Assembly (NCBI RefSeq): GCF_000447755.1
Contig: NZ_AUNE01000004.1
Location: 62,001-126,000 of the forward strand
Length of the DNA stretch: 64,000 nt
From: Bacteriovorax sp. BSW11_IV
GTDB taxonomy: Bacteria; Bdellovibrionota; Bacteriovoracia; Bacteriovoracales; Bacteriovoracaceae
Reading direction: 5' to 3'
This document shows, piece after piece, positions 10,819-19,063 of this stretch (its first letter is position 1; each line of letters begins with the position of its first letter). A program made the translations under genes and the position numbers. A model generated the notes under the pieces. That model saw only the letters and a list, made by a program, of their open reading frames with translations, was not told the DNA's origin and did not search any database.

Positions 10819-11788
10819 TTTCAGACAGAAGTTTTAGGGAATGAATTCTTTTTTCAATATCGAATATCGACGTTACAACCATGAGTTCATCTGGTTTGTA
10901 GCGCTCGATAAAAACTTCTAATTTCTTTTTTACTGTTTCTTTTGAACCAATAAATGAAAAGTAGAGCATATGAGAGGCCATTTGTTTTTCGGCCTCGCTC
11001 CAGTATGAGTTCATATCATCAATGGGTGCTTGAAATTTCTTTTTCACACCTCGTCTTAAATTCACGAATGATTGTTTTTGACTTGTAGAAAGGTACTCAG
11101 CTTCTTCATCTGTATCAGCAATGATGATATTCACTCCAAGCATTAGATAAGGTTTTTCTAATTTTTGTGAAGGTCTAAAATCACTACGATAATATGCAAT
11201 AGCTTCTGCAATGGCATCTGGTGCAAAATGGGAAGCAAAGGCATAGGGAAGACTAAGGTGCGCTGCCAATTGTGCACCAAAAGTACTTGAGCCTAGCATC
11301 CAAAGAGGAATATCTTGACCCATTCCTGGAGTAGCGACAACGGCATCATCTTCACTTTCCTTAGAAAGGAAATGTTGAAGTTCAATAACATCTTTCATGA
11401 AATTATTTGAATTTTTTAAATCATTTCTTAGGGCCTGTGTTGTAAGAGGATCTGTTCCTGGCGCTCTACCAAGCCCTAAGTCTATGCGGCCAGGATAAAG
11501 TGCATCAAGAGTTCCAAATTGTTCAGCAATAACAAGTGGAGAATGATTCGGAAGCATAATACCACCCGCGCCAATGCGGATGGTTTTTGTTTCACTTGCA
11601 AGATGACCAATAACAACTGAAGTTGCAGCACTGGCGATGGCCTTCATATTGTGATGCTCAGCCACCCAAATTCTGTTGTATCCGAATTCTTCGGCCGCTT
11701 GTGCGGCCCTTACTGAATTTGCAAAAGCGTCTTTGAGCTCTTGTCCCTCATTAACAAATACAAGATCCAGTATAGAAAGCTTTGGCAT
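10811..11788 (-). CDS. Luciferase-like flavin-dependent monooxygenase (LLM, MsnO8/YhbW type)
   Basis: A 325-residue TIM-barrel flavin oxidoreductase of the bacterial luciferase superfamily. It shows the N-terminal MPKLSILDLVFVNEGQ strand, RIWVAEHHNM (about 44-53), GRIDLGLGRAPGTDP (about 100-114) and WMLGSS. These match the LLM class MsnO8 group; the substrate is unknown. ATG 11788 lies one base after the stop of the old yellow enzyme gene, with a weak GGAA site upstream; ATG 11800 is a four-codon-longer option. The two genes form one transcript, so both flavoenzymes are probably induced together under the ArsR-type regulator. Confidence 0.85.
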   Translation of the reverse strand: MPKLSILDLVFVNEGQELKDAFANSVRAAQAAEEFGYNRIWVAEHHNMKAIASAATSVVIGHLASETKTIRIGAGGIMLPNHSPLVIAEQFGTLDALYPGRIDLGLGRAPGTDPLTTQALRNDLKNSNNFMKDVIELQHFLSKESEDDAVVATPGMGQDIPLWMLGSSTFGAQLAAHLSLPYAFASHFAPDAIAEAIAYYRSDFRPSQKLEKPYLMLGVNIIIADTDEEAEYLSTSQKQSFVNLRRGVKKKFQAPIDDMNSYWSEAEKQMASHMLYFSFIGSKETVKKKLEVFIERYKPDELMVVTSIFDIEKRIHSLKLLSEII

Positions 11789-11789
11789 T

Positions 11790-12854
11790 TTAAATTCCAT
11801 TATTTTCAAGTGCTGGATAATCAGTGTATCCAACATGATCTGGATTATAAAAAGTTTCAAAAACAGGAGCGTTCAAAGGAGCGTCTTTTTCAAAGCGCTC
11901 TACTAAATCTGGGTTTGCAATAAAGGGAACTCCAAATGAGATCGCATCAGCGATATTTTCAGAGAGTGCTTTATTCGCACTGTCTTTTGTGAATTTTTCA
12001 TTTGAAATGAAAACACCTTTGAAAAGTTTTTTCAGCTCTGGAGAAATGCTGTCAGGGGCCTGGGCCTCTCTTGTGAAGATAAAAGCGATATTTCTTTTAT
12101 CAAGCTCGCTCACAACATAACTAAAAAGTTTTAGGGGATTAGAGTCACCCATATCATGGGCATCACAACGAGGTGCTAAGTGAACACCAACGCGATCAGC
12201 TCCCCAAACTTCGATAAGAGCATCTGTGATTTCTAATAAAAAACGCGCTCTATTTTCAATTGATCCACCGTATTGGTCTTCTCTTTTATTTGTTGAATCT
12301 TGCATGAATTGATCAATCAAATATCCATTGGCCGCATGAATTTCAACTCCATCGAAACCAGCTTCTTTTGCATTCATGGCCGCTTTTTTATAATCGACAA
12401 CGATCTGAGCAACTTCTTCAGTTTCAAGTGCGCGTGGCATTTCGAATTCAGTAACTGGGCGTACAAGTGAAACGTGACCTGCGGGGCGAACGGCGGATGG
12501 GGCCACTGGAGCTTTACCATTTAAAAACATTGAATGAGAAATTCTTCCAACGTGCCACAATTGCATAAATATCTTTGAACCTTTGGCGTGAACGGCGTCA
12601 GTTATTTTTTTCCAACCAATCACTTGCTCTTGTGACCAAATACCTGGAGTTTTAGCATAACCCACGGCCGAAGGTGTAATTGCAGTCGCTTCTGTGAGGA
12701 TCATGCCAGCACTTGCTCTTTGAGAATAATATTCAACCATTAATTCATTTGGGATTCTCTCATCACCGGCCCTTGCACGAGTGAGAGGGGCCATGATGAT
12801 TCTATTTTTTAGATCTAGGCTTCCAAGTTTTAGAGGTGAGAATAAATTTGTCAT
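11790..12854 (-). CDS. Old yellow enzyme family NADH:flavin oxidoreductase (NemA-like)
   Basis: FMN-containing ene-reductase that reduces activated alkenes, N-ethylmaleimide-type electrophiles or nitro compounds with NAD(P)H. Length is 354 residues. Family motifs visible are NRIIMAPLTRARA (N-terminal FMN strand), QLWHVGRISH, the active-site pair in GFDGVEIHAANGYLIDQF, and YGGSIENRARF. The phosphate-binding end is present but less canonical (FGVPFIANPDL). It is the first gene of a two-gene unit with the LLM monooxygenase. Its start faces an ArsR-family gene across two copies of a palindromic operator, so repression relieved by electrophiles is the likely control. Confidence 0.93.
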   Translation of the reverse strand: MTNLFSPLKLGSLDLKNRIIMAPLTRARAGDERIPNELMVEYYSQRASAGMILTEATAITPSAVGYAKTPGIWSQEQVIGWKKITDAVHAKGSKIFMQLWHVGRISHSMFLNGKAPVAPSAVRPAGHVSLVRPVTEFEMPRALETEEVAQIVVDYKKAAMNAKEAGFDGVEIHAANGYLIDQFMQDSTNKREDQYGGSIENRARFLLEITDALIEVWGADRVGVHLAPRCDAHDMGDSNPLKLFSYVVSELDKRNIAFIFTREAQAPDSISPELKKLFKGVFISNEKFTKDSANKALSENIADAISFGVPFIANPDLVERFEKDAPLNAPVFETFYNPDHVGYTDYPALENNGI

Positions 12855-12869
12855 ATGTGTCCTTTTATA

Positions 12870-12891
12870 TTGTTCGATATTTATCTAACAA
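12870..12891. promoter_or_regulatory. Palindromic operator copy 1 (OYE side)
   Basis: TTGTTCGA (12870-12877), six-base spacer, TCTAACAA (12884-12891): inverted repeat with one mismatch. It lies 16 bp upstream of the old yellow enzyme ATG and matches copy 2 in 15 of 16 arm positions. Probable binding site of the adjacent ArsR-family protein. Confidence 0.7.
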
Positions 12892-12921
12892 TAAGACTGC
12901 TCTTGAAAAAAATCAAGGTCT

Positions 12922-12943
12922 TTGTTAGAATTTTATCTAACAA
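12922..12943. promoter_or_regulatory. Palindromic operator copy 2 (arsR side)
   Basis: TTGTTAGA (12922-12929), six-base spacer, TCTAACAA (12936-12943): perfect inverted repeat. Its last base is the A of the regulator ATG. The two copies are 52 bp apart, about five helical turns, so bound dimers would lie on one face of the DNA. Confidence 0.72.
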
Positions 12944-13236
12944 TGGATAAATGCAAACTCATACCACTAGATAAGATCTTTAAATCATTAGGTGACCCCA
13001 TCAGAATGGGTGTCATCAAGCAGCTTATTATGAGTGAAACTGGTGAGATGAGTTGTGGCTCTTTCGACTATTGCGTGAACAAAGCTACTTTTTCTCATCA
13101 TATTAAAATCCTTCTTGAGGCCCATATTCTGTGTGAGAGAACAGAAGGGGTGAAGAAGTATCTGTTTTTAAATCCAAGCATTAAAAAATTATATCCAGGC
13201 CTTGTTGAAACAATCAGAATTACAATTCCAGATTAA
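12943..13236 (+). CDS. ArsR-family winged-helix repressor
   Basis: A 97-residue helix-turn-helix protein with IFKSLGDPIRMGVIKQL and a recognition region around CVNKATFSHHIKILLEAHIL, typical of ArsR/SmtB folds. Three cysteines (Cys4, and two in SCGSFDYC) could sense metals or electrophiles; the classical ELCVC metal site is absent. ATG 12943 directly abuts operator copy 2, leaving no room for a Shine-Dalgarno, so the mRNA may be leaderless. Divergent from the old yellow enzyme gene; ArsR-like repressors paired with such enzymes are known, and autoregulation is inferred from the operator position. Confidence 0.85.
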   Translation: MDKCKLIPLDKIFKSLGDPIRMGVIKQLIMSETGEMSCGSFDYCVNKATFSHHIKILLEAHILCERTEGVKKYLFLNPSIKKLYPGLVETIRITIPD

Positions 13237-13334
13237 GAAATCTTGATACCCCACATTGCAAAAAAAACTTCCACTTAGATGTTTTTTATTGTTATATAGC
13301 GCCTTTAATTCAATCAAAATTTATAGAGGTAAAG

Positions 13335-14501
13335 ATGAGGGGAATCATACTTATCGCAATGTCGTTTTTGACATTCAGTGCACTAGCATCAAAAACACTT
13401 GTGCTCCATGGACAAGGTTATGTTGAGCAGGTGGATTCAATTTTAATCAACGATAATTCAAATCAAAGTCAAACTACTTCATTCACAGGCCTTGAGTTTC
13501 TTGGACAGAAAAAAGTTTTTGATGAATTCACTCGCGATCAAGTTTTTGATACTTCAGTTTTTCCAAATAGAGTTATTGGTCAAATCGATGAGGTTTGCAC
13601 AGGGACTTTAATTGGTCCTCGCCATGTTATTACTGCTGCACACTGTGTGTATGAATACGAAACGAAGAAGTGGATTGATAGAAATACTTTTTCTCCGGCC
13701 CGTATTGCTAGTAATAATTCTCCTTACGGCACAAAAGATTGGGAGAGAGTCTACATTCTTCAAGAATATACAGAAAAAGGGAGTGCTAAAACTGACTTTG
13801 CTGTTATCGAATTAAAAGAAGATCTTGGGAATCAAATAGGTTGGTTGGCCTATGGGTATAATAATTCTTTTAAAACAGGAAAAATGGGAATGATCACTGG
13901 TTATCCTGGTGATAAGAGTCGTGGAACTCAGTGGGGAGTTGAGTGTCCACTGGCCTACTATCAATTTGAAGTTGCCCACAGATGCGATACTTACGGAGGT
14001 ATGAGTGGATCGGCGATCGTTGTCCATAACGATCAAGGTGAACCTCTAATTAATGGAATCCATACTTATGGTTCTGAGTTCTATAATGGTGGAGCAAGAA
14101 TCACAAAAGAGACATTTGAAATTATTCGTACGTGGACATCGAATAAAAGACTTCCTAATGATCTTGTAAGTGTTAATAAAAAACCAGTACAAACTTATGA
14201 CAAGATTTTCCTTGAAAACAAATGTCATAGAACTATCTGGACAGCGCTTCACTATGTTGATCTTAATGGTAAATGGATAACACAAGGCTGGTGGAAAATT
14301 GCGCCAGGTGAGAAGGCCTATGTAGCGGATACGAGAAATTCAGTTTATTACTTTCATGCCAAAAGTGACAATGGTCAATATAACTGGGGTAGTAGAGACT
14401 ATGCGTGGAGAGTGAATAATGAAGGTCCATATAATTTCAACGAAGGAAAAATTACGACTTCTGGATGGGGAACTTGGACTCAGCAGTTTACTTGTAACTA
14501 G
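13335..14501 (+). CDS. Secreted trypsin/V8-like serine protease with C-terminal DUF1036 domain
   Basis: Exported protease of 388 residues. A signal peptide occupies residues 1-19 (cut after SALA). The S1-family triad is visible: His103 in ITAAHC, Asp154 in KTDFAVIEL, and Ser225 in GGMSGSAIV. The fold and TGTLIGPRHV context fit glutamyl endopeptidase-like S1B enzymes. Residues about 293-388 resemble DUF1036 (ENKCHRTIWTALHY, QGWWKIAPGE, final Cys), a domain normally found alone in small exported proteins. A predator or scavenger would use such an enzyme outside the cell. It is transcribed alone and ended by a perfect hairpin terminator. Confidence 0.88.
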   Translation: MRGIILIAMSFLTFSALASKTLVLHGQGYVEQVDSILINDNSNQSQTTSFTGLEFLGQKKVFDEFTRDQVFDTSVFPNRVIGQIDEVCTGTLIGPRHVITAAHCVYEYETKKWIDRNTFSPARIASNNSPYGTKDWERVYILQEYTEKGSAKTDFAVIELKEDLGNQIGWLAYGYNNSFKTGKMGMITGYPGDKSRGTQWGVECPLAYYQFEVAHRCDTYGGMSGSAIVVHNDQGEPLINGIHTYGSEFYNGGARITKETFEIIRTWTSNKRLPNDLVSVNKKPVQTYDKIFLENKCHRTIWTALHYVDLNGKWITQGWWKIAPGEKAYVADTRNSVYYFHAKSDNGQYNWGSRDYAWRVNNEGPYNFNEGKITTSGWGTWTQQFTCN

Positions 14502-14530
14502 AAAACATCCTCATATTGAGGATGTTTTTC
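14502..14530 (+). terminator. Intrinsic terminator after the protease gene
   Basis: AAAACATCCTCA (14502-14513) and TGAGGATGTTTT (14517-14528) form a perfect 12-bp stem with a TAT loop and a T-rich end. Confidence 0.88.
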
Positions 14531-14598
14531 AATTCGTTTGACTTGTCATGTAATAAAGGGGATTAAAGACATAAATCTAGATACATAATTATAATTTT

Positions 14599-14634
14599 TT
14601 GCTGATGCAGGTATTTGGATTTATTCATCAGCAA
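14599..14634 (+). promoter_or_regulatory. Hairpin in the 5' leader of the RNA-helicase operon
   Basis: TTGCTGATG (14599-14607) pairs with CATCAGCAA (14626-14634), a 9-bp stem with an 18-nt loop, ending 10 nt before the AGGA ribosome site of rhlE. DEAD-box helicase genes are often controlled through structured, cold-responsive leaders. That role is inferred here. Confidence 0.5.
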
Positions 14635-14655
14635 TATCACAATTAGGAATTATGC

Positions 14656-15921
14656 ATGTCTTCATTCAAGTCATTGAATCTAAACCCCTTAATTTTAGAA
14701 GCACTTACGGCCAAAGGTTATACAAAACCAACACCAATTCAAGAGCAATCAATTGCTCATATTTTAAATAAAGGCGATATCCTTGGTATTGCTCAGACGG
14801 GTACAGGGAAAACAGCAGCTTTTTCTCTACCAATCTTAACAAACTTGGCCGCTCATCAAGTTAAATTAAAGCCCTATCATATGAGATGTTTGATTCTCAC
14901 ACCCACAAGAGAGCTGGCCTCTCAAATCGAGGACAACATTAAGGGTTACGGCAAGAATCTAAATATTTCAAGTGCTGTAATTTTTGGTGGAGTGAATCCT
15001 AGAGCACAAGTTTCTAAAATGGCCAAAGGTGTGGATATTGTTATTGCAACACCTGGGCGCTTGCTTGATTTGATGAACGGTGGCCACATCAAATTTGATC
15101 AACTTGAAATTTTTGTCCTTGATGAAGCAGACCGTATGCTTGATATGGGATTCATTAATGACGTTAAAAAAATCATTACAAAGATTCCTCAAAAGAGACA
15201 GACTCTACTTTTTTCTGCAACTATGCCTAAAGATATCGCAGAACTTTCACGCAAGCTTTTAAAAGATCCTAAACGAGTGGAAGTAACTCCGGAATCGACA
15301 ACAGTAGAGAAGATTAAGCAAAGTATTAACTATGTTGAAAAGATCAATAAACCATTATTGCTTGAGAGTATCCTCCAAGATAAAAGTATAAAGTTTGCTC
15401 TTGTATTTACTCGAACTAAACATGGTGCAAATAGAGTTGTTCAACATCTGGAAAGGGCGAAAATTGCTGCAAGAGCAATCCATGGAAATAAGTCTCAGGC
15501 CGCTCGAGAAAAGGCCCTTAGTGAATTTAAAAATGGAAGAATTCGCGTACTAGTGGCCACTGATATTGCTGCCCGTGGAATTGATATTTCAAGTATTACT
15601 CATGTTATTAATTATAATCTACCCGACGATCCTAAGAGCTATGTTCACCGAATCGGAAGAACTGCTCGTGCAGGAAGAGAAGGTGTGGCCATTTCATTTT
15701 GTGAGCCGGCCGAAGTAAAACTCTTAAAAGATATTGAAAAATGTATTAACTATAAAATTCCAGTTGATGAGACACACCCATTTCATGGTGTGCCTGCGCA
15801 AATTGTAAAAAAAGAAAATGTTCCTGCTGAGAAAAAAGAACTCGCTGGTAAAAAACCACAGTCGCGAAGTTATAGAAGAAAGCGTTCATTTTCATCAAAT
15901 TCATCAAAGAAGCAAAAATGA
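14656..15921 (+). CDS. rhlE: DEAD-box RNA helicase, RhlE type
   Basis: ATP-dependent RNA-unwinding enzyme of 421 residues. All helicase motifs are visible: Q motif (TPIQEQS, 26-32), motif I AQTGTGKT (46-53), PTRELASQ, motif II DEAD (156-159), SAT (187-189), and motif VI HRIGRTARAG. The basic, serine-rich tail (about 385-421) fits RhlE-like enzymes in ribosome assembly and RNA decay. AGGA at 14645 is the ribosome site. The next helicase gene overlaps it by 4 bp (ATGA), so the two are translationally coupled. Confidence 0.93.
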   Translation: MSSFKSLNLNPLILEALTAKGYTKPTPIQEQSIAHILNKGDILGIAQTGTGKTAAFSLPILTNLAAHQVKLKPYHMRCLILTPTRELASQIEDNIKGYGKNLNISSAVIFGGVNPRAQVSKMAKGVDIVIATPGRLLDLMNGGHIKFDQLEIFVLDEADRMLDMGFINDVKKIITKIPQKRQTLLFSATMPKDIAELSRKLLKDPKRVEVTPESTTVEKIKQSINYVEKINKPLLLESILQDKSIKFALVFTRTKHGANRVVQHLERAKIAARAIHGNKSQAAREKALSEFKNGRIRVLVATDIAARGIDISSITHVINYNLPDDPKSYVHRIGRTARAGREGVAISFCEPAEVKLLKDIEKCINYKIPVDETHPFHGVPAQIVKKENVPAEKKELAGKKPQSRSYRRKRSFSSNSSKKQK

Positions 15922-17297
15922 TTGATAAATTCGAAAGTTTAAAACTAGATCCTAGGCTAGAAAAAAACTTAAAAGACCTAGAATTTACAGCAATGACACC
16001 TATTCAACAAAAGGCCTTACCTCTTATATTAGATAAGGCCGATGTTATTGCCCAAGCAAAAACTGGAAGTGGAAAAACTGTGGCCTTTGGCCTTGGTGTT
16101 TTGAATGATATTGATATTAAATTCACAAGACCTCAGTCATTAATTCTATGTCCTACAAGAGAACTTGCTGAGCAAGTGGCAAAAGAGCTGCGCATACTAG
16201 CTCGAACATTGCCCAACATGAAAATTTTGACAATTACTGGTGGGAAATCTGAGTTCTTACAGGAAAAGTCTCTGGCCCATGGTGCTCATATAATTGTTGG
16301 TACTCCTGGAAGAGTATTAAGACTTCTTACTAAGAGAATTTTAAGCTTAGAGAACGTAAGATATTACGTTCTAGATGAAGCCGATAGAATGCTAGATATG
16401 GGATTTAGAGATGATATTTATAAAATTTCATCAAGACTTCCACAACAACGACAGACATTATTGTTCTCTGCAACCTTTCCAGAAGATATCGAAGAGCTTA
16501 GTCGTGATCTTCAGCAAAATGCTCAAAAGATTGTTGTCGATTCTCAGCATCTCGACAATATTATAAAAGAAGAGTTTATTGAATTAGACTCACATAAAGA
16601 TAAGATTGATGCTCTCTTAAAAGTTCTTGGACAGTATCAAGCGCAGAGTTTTATCATTTTTTGTAAAACGAAGAAAATTTCAGATACTGTTGCAGATGAA
16701 CTTTATCGTAGAAATATCGTTGTTGCCTCAATCCATAGTGATCTTGAGCAAAATGAGAGAACGGCCACGCTTGCCATGTTTTCTAATCGTAGTCTTTCAG
16801 GTGTTGTTGCAACTGATGTTGCAGCTAGAGGTATTGATATTAAAGGCCTAGACCTCGTTGTCAATTTTGACCTACCAACTGATCCCGAAGTTTACGTTCA
16901 CCGTATTGGTAGAACGGGAAGAGCTGGAAACGAAGGACATGCTGTGAGTTTTATCACCAAGCATGAATTCGATAGTTTCGATGCCATTTCACAATATCAG
17001 AATAAAGAATATGAAATTAAAGAACTCGCTTCATTACAAAGTGATGTTGCGTATTCTCTTCAACCAGAAATGACGACATTGTTTATTAGTGGTGGAAAAA
17101 AAGACAAACTACGTCCAAGTGATATTGTCGGTGCCATTATTGGCTCATCAGGTGTTGATTTCTCACACATTGGTAATATTAACTTGTTAAATGTGATTAC
17201 TTACGTGGCCATAAAAAATGAGAGTGCTAAGCTTGTTTGTGATAAACTAAACGCAAGTAAAATCAAAAATAAAAAATTTAGAATTGGAATGTTGTAG
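15918..17297 (+). CDS. dbpA: DEAD-box RNA helicase with 23S-rRNA-binding tail
   Basis: A 459-residue helicase with motif I AKTGSGKT (47-54), DEAD (153-156), SAT and HRIGRTGRAG. Residues about 385-459 form the DbpA/YxiN-type RNA-recognition domain (TTLFISGGKKDKLRPSDIVGA, GVDFSHIGNI). In E. coli this domain targets hairpin 92 of 23S rRNA during late 50S assembly. Coupled to rhlE by an ATGA overlap and to the next gene by a one-base overlap. Pairing of rhlE and dbpA in one transcript suggests a ribosome-assembly unit. Confidence 0.93.
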   Translation: MIDKFESLKLDPRLEKNLKDLEFTAMTPIQQKALPLILDKADVIAQAKTGSGKTVAFGLGVLNDIDIKFTRPQSLILCPTRELAEQVAKELRILARTLPNMKILTITGGKSEFLQEKSLAHGAHIIVGTPGRVLRLLTKRILSLENVRYYVLDEADRMLDMGFRDDIYKISSRLPQQRQTLLFSATFPEDIEELSRDLQQNAQKIVVDSQHLDNIIKEEFIELDSHKDKIDALLKVLGQYQAQSFIIFCKTKKISDTVADELYRRNIVVASIHSDLEQNERTATLAMFSNRSLSGVVATDVAARGIDIKGLDLVVNFDLPTDPEVYVHRIGRTGRAGNEGHAVSFITKHEFDSFDAISQYQNKEYEIKELASLQSDVAYSLQPEMTTLFISGGKKDKLRPSDIVGAIIGSSGVDFSHIGNINLLNVITYVAIKNESAKLVCDKLNASKIKNKKFRIGML

Positions 17298-17761
17298 TGG
17301 ATAAAAAAGCTGTCAAGATATGGATCGATGCAGATGCTTGCCCTAAGGCCGTTAAAGAAGTTGTTTATAAAGTTTGCGCACGCTTAAAAATTCCAGTCGT
17401 TCTTGTTGCTAATTCTTATATGAATGTTCCTCATGATCAACTTATCTCGTTTGTAAAAGTTGAAAGTGGCGCCGATGTGGCCGATATGCATATTGCCGCC
17501 AATGCCGATATCAATGATCTTGTCATTACAGCTGATATTCCCCTGGCCAGTGAAATCGTCAAAAAAGGCGCCCTGGCCATTAATCCAAGAGGGGAGCTAT
17601 ATGATGAAGACAATATCAGTGAGCGTCTTTCCATGCGCGATTTCATGAAAGATTTGCGAGACAATGGCCTTGTCACAGGTGGGCCTGATGCCTATAGTGC
17701 CAAGGATAAGATCAATTTCACAAACTCATTAAATAAAATTCTGACGAAAAAAGGATATTGA
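17297..17761 (+). CDS. UPF0178 (YaiI/YqxD) family protein
   Basis: A 154-residue cytoplasmic protein of the DUF188 family. It starts with GTG at 17297, overlapping the dbpA stop by one base. The family signature IDADACP (10-16) is present, as is DLVITADIPLASE (about 74-86); the acidic residues resemble those of PIN/NYN-type nucleases, although no member has a well-established biochemical role. Its place as third gene in the helicase operon supports an RNA-related task, which is an inference. Confidence 0.92.
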   Translation: MDKKAVKIWIDADACPKAVKEVVYKVCARLKIPVVLVANSYMNVPHDQLISFVKVESGADVADMHIAANADINDLVITADIPLASEIVKKGALAINPRGELYDEDNISERLSMRDFMKDLRDNGLVTGGPDAYSAKDKINFTNSLNKILTKKGY

Positions 17762-17820
17762 TTTATTAAGTAAAATCAGTCATTTATGTGATTTCTTCAC
17801 CTCTACCTAAAGAGGATACC

Positions 17821-17848
17821 TTAAAATACCGATACTGTATTAAAATAC
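17821..17848 (+). repeat. Direct repeat in the promoter region of the diiron-oxygenase operon
   Basis: TTAAAATAC occurs at 17821-17829 and again at 17840-17848, a 19-bp period (nearly two helical turns), just upstream of the first gene of the oxidative cluster. The heptamer ATACTGT (17832-17838) lies between the copies. It could bind a regulator; no regulator gene lies within the cluster. Confidence 0.35.
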
Positions 17849-17866
17849 TCGGGATTGAGAAGGTTT

Positions 17867-19063
17867 ATGAAAAAAGAATTATCGCAGAATTTCGATTACT
17901 GTTTGTTAGATGATGCTATTACTCATAAAAAGCTTAAGTTCAATTACAAAAAAAACAAAGAGCAAGACCATACAGAACTCTTAGATGCAAGTGCTAATCG
18001 ATTTGATTATGAACAGTGTAAAGATAGTTACTGGAATCCCGAAAAATTTTCTCTTCTTTATGGAACACCTTTATGGGAGCAGGCCTCTCAATCTGAAAGA
18101 ATCATTTTAAATCAGCTCTACTGGGTAGCTTATTATTCACAGATTATCTCTGCAGAGATCGCAACAATATTTTTTAATCAAACAGCGGCAGCAGGTCTTT
18201 ATGGTATTGAAGATTTTAGAATAGCCTGTGAAACTCTTGATTTCGAATCAATGCAAGAAAGGGCACATATTGATGCCTTTAAAAAAATATCTGAAGAAGT
18301 TGAGTTAAAGCTTTTTGGAGAAAGAATATTCACTTATCCAATGAGACCTTATTATTACGAGACAATGATTTTTCAAAATACAAACGCTATAAAAAAGTTT
18401 TGGAAAAGACTACAACTTCAGGCCTACAGTGTTTTGAGCTCAGGAAATGCTTTCATTGCGTGTCAGTATCTGACGGTCCGAGGTCTAAGAACATTGAATG
18501 GAAAAATTATCCAGCATCAACTGAGTGAGTTTTATAGCAGCTTATCTGAAGAGGAAAGACTAAAGGCACCTGTGCCGAGTGCCGTTAGCTATTATCACTT
18601 TATGGATGAGTCGTATCACTTTAATAGCTCGAATATTATCGGAACCGACCTTTTAAAACTTTTAAAGACACCGACATCTTTTGAAAAAAATATTGCAAAC
18701 CTTGGAATTAAAGGAACGCTAAAAGATCATTCGAATTTCTCAACGATGGTCAATGGTATCTTTTGGTACGATCCAGCTACCTTTCAAGCGGCCTATCGAG
18801 TAATGAGGTCTAAGATCTTTAATTTCTCTCATGCCGAGGCCATTGAGATGTTGGAGAAATGTTTTTGCAAAGAAAATAATGGTATTCACGAGAGTTTTAA
18901 AACCCATCAAGTTGCCTTAGAAAGCTATCGCAATTATTTATCAGGAATTGATTACCTCGATGAATATGCACTTCGTGGCGGAAAGATGAATGAGACGTCT
19001 ATTGAAAAGTATCTTATTCAGAACACTAATGAACTGAACAAATTTAAGAAGAAGGCCGCTTAG
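17867..19063 (+). CDS. Ferritin-like diiron oxygenase, AurF-like
   Basis: A 398-residue soluble protein. Visible metal-ligand candidates are Glu97 (ISAEIAT), Glu131-x2-His134 (ERAH) and His244-x3-Glu248-x2-His251 (HFMDESYH). The HxxxExxH helix and the 34-residue gap between the first two ligands parallel AurF (p-aminobenzoate N-oxygenase); the ligand expected between them is not obvious. AurF relatives oxidise amines to hydroxylamines or nitro groups, or hydroxylate C-H bonds. ATG 17867 is preferred to TTG 17855 because GAGAAGG precedes it. Ferredoxin and Rieske genes follow directly (1-bp overlap, then abutting), so the ferredoxin may supply electrons. Other ferritin-like oxygenase families are possible. 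Confidence 0.6.
   Translation: MKKELSQNFDYCLLDDAITHKKLKFNYKKNKEQDHTELLDASANRFDYEQCKDSYWNPEKFSLLYGTPLWEQASQSERIILNQLYWVAYYSQIISAEIATIFFNQTAAAGLYGIEDFRIACETLDFESMQERAHIDAFKKISEEVELKLFGERIFTYPMRPYYYETMIFQNTNAIKKFWKRLQLQAYSVLSSGNAFIACQYLTVRGLRTLNGKIIQHQLSEFYSSLSEEERLKAPVPSAVSYYHFMDESYHFNSSNIIGTDLLKLLKTPTSFEKNIANLGIKGTLKDHSNFSTMVNGIFWYDPATFQAAYRVMRSKIFNFSHAEAIEMLEKCFCKENNGIHESFKTHQVALESYRNYLSGIDYLDEYALRGGKMNETSIEKYLIQNTNELNKFKKKAA

Noticed and set aside
17831-17850. LexA-like (SOS) box upstream of the diiron operon
   Set aside because: Only half of the CTGT-N8-ACAG pattern is present.
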